A DNA stretch of 64,000 nt from Diphasiastrum complanatum (lineage: Eukaryota > Streptophyta > Lycopodiopsida > Lycopodiales > Lycopodiaceae): NCBI GenBank assembly GCA_029204225.1, contig CM055097.1, positions 11,593,828-11,657,827 of the forward strand. The letters are read 5' to 3'. A model generated the notes under the pieces. The model ran no database searches, had not been told where the DNA came from, and saw only the letters and a program-made list of their open reading frames with translations. Shown here piece by piece: positions 57,438 through 64,000 of this stretch; within the stretch, counting starts at the first letter, position 1; each line of letters opens with the position of its first letter. A program made the translations under genes and the position numbers.

Positions 57438-59100
57438 ACCTGGAGCAACCGCCTTGAGCCGTCACCATCACCAAAAACCAGCACTGTAGCTATCGTATTC
57501 ATCGCCATCACACAACCTCCACACTAGACCCATGGAGAATGCATTCGTAGATAGTGCACCTCCATTCACCCTTGAATCGCACTACACCGCAATCCACCAT
57601 CAACCACTGCACACAACTCACCTAACTACCTCCACATAGAACACCTTCCTTCATCATTCACCCACCCTTCCTCACCTCTCAACTTATCGCATGCCATCGC
57701 ATTAAACACACCTTCCACTTCAATCTCTGCACTCTCCCCACCTTACGGACCACAACACCTCCACCCGTAACCCGTAACCCCAGTATTCCTCCACAACAGA
57801 CCTCCAGCTTCACCCCCTAAAGCTTCACTCTCTCTCAGCCTCAACAAACCACTTTCCACCTTCATCCGCTAGTGAACCGTAGCGCCTGCATCTCAATCGC
57901 ATTCATTCACAATCGCAACAAGCCGCAATCACACACCCCTACGACTACCCTCAGGCCACCTTTAACCGCAATTACCCACGGAAACCACAATAGACTGTTG
58001 AAACCACAATCAATCACTAACACCGTAATCAACCACTGAAATGCACTCAACCGCTGACACAGCAGCTGACCACACTTCCACAACAACAGCCGCATTCCAC
58101 TGATCCACCGTAGAAACCGCAATCCATCGCAACACACAACTTACCCATATCCCACCGCATTCAATCGTAGACACTTGCATCCCAACCAACTGCAACCTGT
58201 AATCCGATACTTTTCCCAAATAGACCTCTCCATCACACCCTAAAGCCTCACTCCCCCTCAACCGCAACAAACCACTTTCCACCTCCATCCGCCAATGACC
58301 CATAGCGCCTGCATTTCAACTGCACTCGCCCACACTGAACTATACTCAGATCGTAATCACCTACACCCACCGCAAACAGACACGCTCCAACCGTAATCGA
58401 TCGCTAACACCGCCACTAACCGCACCAGTCCGCATCCCTCCGCCCTTAACCAAATCACATCCACTTCTCAAACCATCACACTCGCACCCAACAAGCAAAC
58501 AAGCACCTGCATTAATCGTTCACCTGCTCCAACCCGCAATCAAACCGTAAACCTCCACGTAAACTGCACTGAACCGCCTAACTACCTTGAACCGTTACCA
58601 CCGCATTGAACCACACCATACCGCCTTCAACCACAAATAGAACACGTTCTAACTACCACCGCTACAACCACATGCCCACACACCCCATTTGCATTCACCC
58701 TCGCACTGCCGTACCTCACCTTAGGCCGACAGCCACCCTCTAACCGCATCCACATTACCACCGCAAACCACCCTTTTCACCCGTCCCAACCGCAATAGTC
58801 CGCCCTCGCCCCATCACAACTACACACCGACTGCCTCTGCATAGCACCGCCACTGCACACAAACATTCGCTAAAACCTCACTCACCCGTCTCCACCGCAA
58901 TCAACGCCACAGATCACAACACACCGCAATCGACCGCTGACACCACACTCAATCGCCGCACCCGTAAACACCGCATACAAACGTAGACACCGCAATCACA
59001 ATGCCTCCACCTTCACTTGTCACCCGCAGTGATCCGTAGCACCCACACCAGATCGTAGACCGTAAATCGTAGGACCACAAAAAAAAAAATTCCAAAAACA
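57438..59100 (+). repeat. Leader motif array of gypsy C (ACCGCAATC type)
   Basis: More than a dozen ACCGCAATC/ACCGTAATC units with ACCGCTGACACC-like links in C-rich sequence (for example 57590, 57965, 58023, 58105, 58387, 58790, 58925, 58990). It takes the place of the A and B arrays, with another motif. Poly-A tracts at 59080-59140 separate it from gag. Confidence 0.75.
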
Positions 59101-59174
59101 CCAACACCTCGAAAAATCAAAAACAATAAAAAAAAAAACTCATACCCAACACAAAAAAGACACACCAGTCCTCA

Positions 59175-59577
59175 ATGGACCACCAAAACGACCCTGAAAT
59201 TCCAGACGATTATCCATACGAGGTCAGGTCTCCTGTCGCTGAACAAATCAGACATCATAGGCTCTACCGCATACGGGCTGAACTCCAAAAGCCATCCACA
59301 AATCCATTCGACGGACAAGAATCTGATAGAGCCGAGTCTTCACGAGCACGAGCCCATTTTTCTAGTGCTGAGCCCTCATGGGTCAGAACCAGCCCTAATG
59401 GAGTTTCTGCTGTCCATGGAGCTCATCTTGAGAGATGTACACCCAAGCTAGATCTACCAAAGTTTGACGGTAGTTCGAACCCTCAAAGATTTTTGCAAAT
59501 ATTTGAGAATGCATGTGATGTGTATGGCGAAACATCTCCCGATGCTATGGTCCACAAAGTCAAATTTCGCAGCCAAT
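59175..59577 (+). pseudogene. Gypsy C gag N-terminal part
   Basis: ATG start MDHQNDPEIPDDYPYEVRSP, acidic and then Arg-rich. The capsid start LDLPKFDGSSNPQRFLQIFE, NACDVYGETSPDA matches gypsy A gag (LDLSKYNGLTDPVRFLQIYA). Coding sense ends at about 59577, where copia RT sequence begins. Confidence 0.8.
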
Positions 59578-59705
59578 TGAGGTACACCATATGGATGTAC
59601 AAACAACATTCTTCAATGGAGTTATTGAGGAGGACATTTACATAATCCAGCCAGAAGGCTACATCCTCAATGGTCGAGAAGATCAGGTATGCACTCGTAA
59701 CAAAA
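59578..59705 (+). pseudogene. Copia RT scrap
   Basis: Reads HHMDVQTTFFNGVIEEDIYI, IQPEGYILNGRED, the start of copia RT, on the plus strand. About 40 codons between two gypsy fragments. Confidence 0.7.
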
Positions 59706-61560
59706 TCTAATGAAGCCAAGAAATGACTTCACATCATGAATCTTTTGTGGGTTTGGCCATTCTCGTACCTTGTGGCCCTTTTTTATAATCAATTTCAATG
59801 TCATGGTCAAATATAATATGATCCAAGTACTTGAACTTGTTCCAAAAGACCTCACATTTTGACTCTTTCACATAGAGCTTTTCTTGTCTTAGGAGCCCTA
59901 AGATAATATGAAGAATATCATGCTCCTCAATGGTCTGACTATAAACCAATATGTTTTCCATATACACTACCAAAAAACTTTCTCAAATATGGCCCCAAAT
60001 GATAGTAGCCATCATATACTAAAATGTAACAAGTGCATTTGTGAGCCCAAATGGTAACACCAAAAACTCATAATGGCCATACACGGTTCAGGAACTAGTC
60101 TTAGGAACATCCTCATCTTTAATTCTTATTTGATGGTAACATGATCTAAGGTCTCACTTGGAGAAATACTTTGATCCATCCAAATGGTCCTAGATCATCC
60201 TTCGCAAGTAAATGATATGAATTCTTGATAATAGTCTTGGTAAATATAGAGGCGAGTGCCTCTAAGCTTTTTCTTAACTAAATGGAATGGTGCTCTCTAA
60301 GGGGACTTAATTGGCCAAATGTGGCCCCTAAGATATATCTAAAGTTTCTTGAAAACCTCATCCTCTTTTTTCTCATTGACACTTTAGGTAGACACTTAGG
60401 AAAGACATCGCTAAACTCTATCTAAGCCTCCTAAATATCCTATCCTCAAGTGAATTCTCAAGTCATGGGTTAATAAGGATGAATCCAAAGACCTTTGCAA
60501 CAAACCAATGGCATGATCATCTATAAAAGTTACATTTTTTCAAGATTTAAGATAAACATTATACTTAGAAAATTTCAAATGTTCCTTAATTTTCAAAGAT
60601 GGACTAAGAAGAAGAAGAGAATATTAGGTCCATCCACATCCCTTATAAGTTTTATCAATGAGCCATTATGCAAAAATGACAAAGTATAAAATACATAGTC
60701 ATTTTTTAATGACTCATTTTTGGAGTAAAACCACTTCTTATCCAAGATTATATCTATTCTTTTTCAGATTCATTGTATTAAATTGAAGGGGTTCACTATA
60801 ATCTTGGGTTCTCAAGGTAGTTGAGGAATAATCTGGTCCCAGATTTGTGACTCATCTCTCATCATCATATTTACTACATGCTTGTGATTATTGGGTGGTA
60901 GCCACTCCAAGTTTATGCACCAATTTCAAATTAACAAAATTATGCACTGAACCATTAATAAATAAAATATTCACATTTAATGTTGGACTGATCTCAGATT
61001 ATTATCTCGTTAGGAGGTCAGTAAGCCTTGCTTGACCTATAAATTAATAATGACTATGAGTTTGGGGCCCTTATGGGCGAAAGGTTATAATTAATGGTTG
61101 GATCCCTAAAACTCAAGATGATGAAATTTTATGGGTCTATCAGTGACTCATAGGAGAACTGGATGGTGTGGCCGAGTTAGGCTACAAATGTGTCCAGTGA
61201 GGTGTCATAGTGCACAACTAGTGGTGCATGGGCCTTGGAGGGTATATTACATCCATTGGGCTCTCAATAGTGTAGGCTTGATTTTGACGTTAGTAGCTAC
61301 ATGCTGAAGATGTGACTCCTCTCTCCTTTTGAGTGATTGATCCATAGCTCGAGGGCTAGATCTATTCAGTCTAGATTTGGTTGGGTTGGTTTGTTCACCA
61401 TCTAATTCCCTAGTGTTTCTTTGTTGCGGTTTGCTTGGCCTTTGTATTTTTGGTGAGGAGTTAAAAACAATCATGAGTTTCAATAGTTCTCCTATTGGCA
61501 TACAAATCATAGTGTACTTTTGCTATTTTTAACCATGGGCATATGAGTAACAAGCTATAG
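59706..61560 (-). pseudogene. Degenerate gypsy gag/protease-RT
   Basis: The minus strand reads, from 61510 down, a Lys/Arg/Gln-rich gag-like piece (LKRREESHLQHVATN), weak protease-linker sense around 60500-60300, and RT palm sequence at 59973-59700: VVYMENILVYSQTIEEHDI (active site MDD changed to MEN), LYVKESKCEVF, IKSFLGFIRFCYE-like. Many stops and frameshifts. An older gypsy of chromovirus-like RT style, different from A-C. Confidence 0.65.
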
Positions 61561-62796
61561 GATGTAGGGATATTATGTGATTCCTTGACTATGATGTTGA
61601 TCACAAATCAAAGATCTTCAATTTTGACAAGAACATTCTTGAATATCCCTTGGGGTTTCATGCACCACTAATCAATAAAATTAATGATAAAGTTTCTTAA
61701 CAAGTGTTAGCCACAAAAAGAGCTTGGAGTGTCACGTATTACAATCATGTGCATCATGTAAGATTAAATAAGGAGACTTGTAGATGGCTTCCAATCCTCA
61801 AGTAGTTATGCTATCACAATCATAAAAGGCACTACCACATCAAAACCAACTATAACAACCTTCAAGGCACACTTAACAACTATTCTTACAACACAAAATG
61901 GACACTACATTAGCACAAGTTCAACACATCACCACACCATATTGATCAACATCACAACGTTTACACTACTACTTCAAGCTAAATCCATCTCCTCTGATTA
62001 AAGAGACTTAAAGTTTGAACTCAAGGATGCTACCAAGAAGAGCTATTGCATGATGGAGAGGCAATACTCAATCCTAGCCTCAAGAATGCATTAAACATAA
62101 GCACAAGCTAAACCCACTTCCTCTAATTAAAAGGACTTAATTTTTTACTACGTGCTACCAATTAGAAGAACTATTGCATGATGGAGAGGTTATAACCCCA
62201 ACAATGCATAAAACATAAGCACAAGCATAAAGAGCACAATGCAAAAATGAGAACAACAACATTCACAAACGAAACGAGAGCTTGAGGGTCCAAAATAATA
62301 CCATCTTCCCATTAATATTAAGGATGTCACTTTGTACAAAAGGGACTTATTTATAACAAAAAGAGTGGTGCCCATTCTCACTTTTACTTATGGGATTAAA
62401 CTATCCTAGTTACAATGTTTGACTTGAGGAGCTTTTGAAATCTTACAAGCTTACGTTGAACTAGCTTAGACCTTTAATACTTTTGAAAGTCTGAGTTTAA
62501 CATTATAACTACAAAGTTGTTTCATTTATTCTCGTGCTAGCCGCATCGATGCTACAAGCTAGGCTTATACATGAGGATGCCAAACTTGGTCTTAATATTA
62601 CAAATTAGTCAATACATTGTAAGGTTTGACTTTTCATGTACTCCTATGCTCCATTGAAATACTCCTTGAGCCATTTGTCACACCTATGTTGTGTTCCCAT
62701 CTAATCCCATGTATTGGAAAGAAGAGACACTATAATGCTATGATGAATAGGTGATTGCCTTGGAGCTTGTTGGGTCAACTCTTAATATTGACAAGA
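61561..62796. other. Non-coding stretch with a two-copy tandem repeat
   Basis: At about 61968-62095 and 62096-62220 a 120-130 bp unit repeats (CAAGCTAAAYCCAYYTCCTC; CTATTGCATGATGGAGAGG; AACATAAGCACAAGC). No gene recognised elsewhere. Confidence 0.55.
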
Positions 62797-63377
62797 TGTT
62801 ATGATTTATGCAATCTTGTTTGGGCTAATCCATGTTGCTAAAGGTGATGACTGGTTGACCATACTGTTATCTTACGTTAGTTAATGTCAATTGTTTAGCT
62901 GTAATTGTGGATCTACTTGAGTCACCTAGCTATCAAATGTGCCCCACATTTTAGGGAGGCCATCAATATTCTCTCCCAGTTGGGGAGTGCTCATTTAGGA
63001 CCACTTCAAACTACTAGGTGGTTAGTGGAAAAGGGCCCAAAGTTTCAATGTGAGTGGTCCAATTGAGACCAACTCTTGTACAACACATTACGTTTTCCCA
63101 ACGTGATATCCTATGTGGTAGGGTATGAGAGGCACTTAGCTTGAATAGCACTATTCACCAACCTTTTAAGTGTGGTGGACCATTGAGGGTTCTACTAACA
63201 GAAATCAATAAATCATATCCTCATTCATGCAATGCACTTATCCCTTAATTGGCACCCCTCAAGTTGAAAGCAACATGGGTGTAGCCACTTGTCACTAGGG
63301 AAAGTATGTCAGTAAGCTCAAAACTATTTAAAACCACCCTTGTTTTGATACAAATCCCCATTGCCTTACCGAGACAA
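62797..63377 (+). repeat. Dispersed repeat copy 2 (LTR-like)
   Basis: Same-orientation relative of 10339-10965. Starts TGTTATGATTTATGC and ends near CCGAGACA, so TG...CA ends fit a solo LTR; no target duplication found. Confidence 0.55.
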
Positions 63378-64000
63378 TACATGTGTATTCTTGTAAAACT
63401 AGAAATATACATATAGATGTAGTACAAGGTCATAGATTTGTTCAAAAGAATTGTTGTGCAATATAACTATTTCATATCAATACATTCAGCAAACAAAGTG
63501 GTCATATTGTACATCCACTCACATGATAAGCCAAGATTGGAGCATGAAGCTCCTTAAAGTCTTTATTTTGTAACGATCAGGATTTGAGTTAACATCTTTA
63601 ACGAGCCTTCAAGGATGCAACAACCACTCTATAATAATGATGTTAATTTTAAGTTCTCGTAAGAAATTGTTGCAAAACCTAACCCATAGTGGATCAAATG
63701 TCTCTAATTTGTGTTAGTGGGGAACTACGAGTCAATGGTGACCATAGAAGCATAATGCTTAGCTTGTTAATGCCAATTTAGCAATAGATTGAGGAGCAAT
63801 CATTTTCTTATTTCATGTCATCAAATTCTTGTGCTACGAATCGATTTTTTTCTATACAGAAATTAAAAAAATCAATTGGTAAAAGATTTAGTTGTTAGTA
63901 AATGACATTCTTCTTGTATTATGATATGGTTAGCATATTTATGCAACTCAACTGTGATTAACGTCTTATGTAATCCTCTCGTTGCGTGAGAGCTGCTCCT
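63378..64000. other. Non-coding end of window
   Basis: AT-rich, no gene or repeat recognised. Confidence 0.4.

Noticed and set aside
58010-58303. Minus-strand Val/Ser/Gly-rich frame
   Set aside because: Translation of the complement of the ACCGCAATC array.
57438-59100. Telomere-type or centromeric satellite
   Set aside because: Units are irregular and embedded between a gypsy LTR and its gag; no regular monomer.

Overview
The window reads as nuclear DNA of a land plant with a large, repeat-dominated genome. It holds Ty1/copia and Ty3/gypsy polyproteins of plant type, tRNA-Met-type and TGGCGCC-type primer-binding sites, GT-AG introns, and almost no free single-copy sequence. The species cannot be fixed; a seed-free plant or gymnosperm would fit but is not proven. 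No tRNA, rRNA, CRISPR or bacterial-style operon was seen.

Positions 1-9,600 differ from the rest. They hold intron-containing, partly broken genes on both strands: a CxxC-containing transposon-like protein (10-2491), an unknown minus-strand locus (2521-4044), a divergent histone H3 of CENH3-like character followed in the same frame by a Pro/Ser-rich linker and a C48 (Ulp1/SENP-type) cysteine protease (5410-7489), and another unknown minus-strand gene (8837-9424). Seven non-coding units, each exactly 69 bp, with conserved inverted ends and unrelated centres, lie between the divergent genes and inside an intron. Together these may be one large, undescribed DNA transposon or captured-gene locus.

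Positions 9,770-64,000 are nested, decayed retrotransposons. Minus strand: copia pieces (9.8-10.1 kb, 12.5-16.25 kb, 16.25-17.76 kb), a chimeric gypsy element A' (18,395-25,440) and a copia-derived element D3 (26.9-28.5 kb). Plus strand: internally deleted copia G with perfect 5-bp target duplications (31,055-33,478), gypsy A (LTR, leader, gag; 34,353-37,893), long gypsy B (37,894-50,287: LTR, leader, protease, RT, RNase H, integrase, ORF3, truncated LTR), copia-like D1 and D2 (50,287-56,534) with a solo LTR inserted in the D2 gag knuckle, and gypsy C (56,535-59,577). Gypsy and copia fragments and old LTR-like repeats fill the remainder.

Two patterns stand out among the retroelements. The gypsy family carries a third ORF after pol, and element-specific short-motif arrays both in the 5' leader and just before this ORF. 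The D family encodes gag-protease followed in frame by an unrecognised region where integrase and RT would be expected, so it is probably mobilised in trans.
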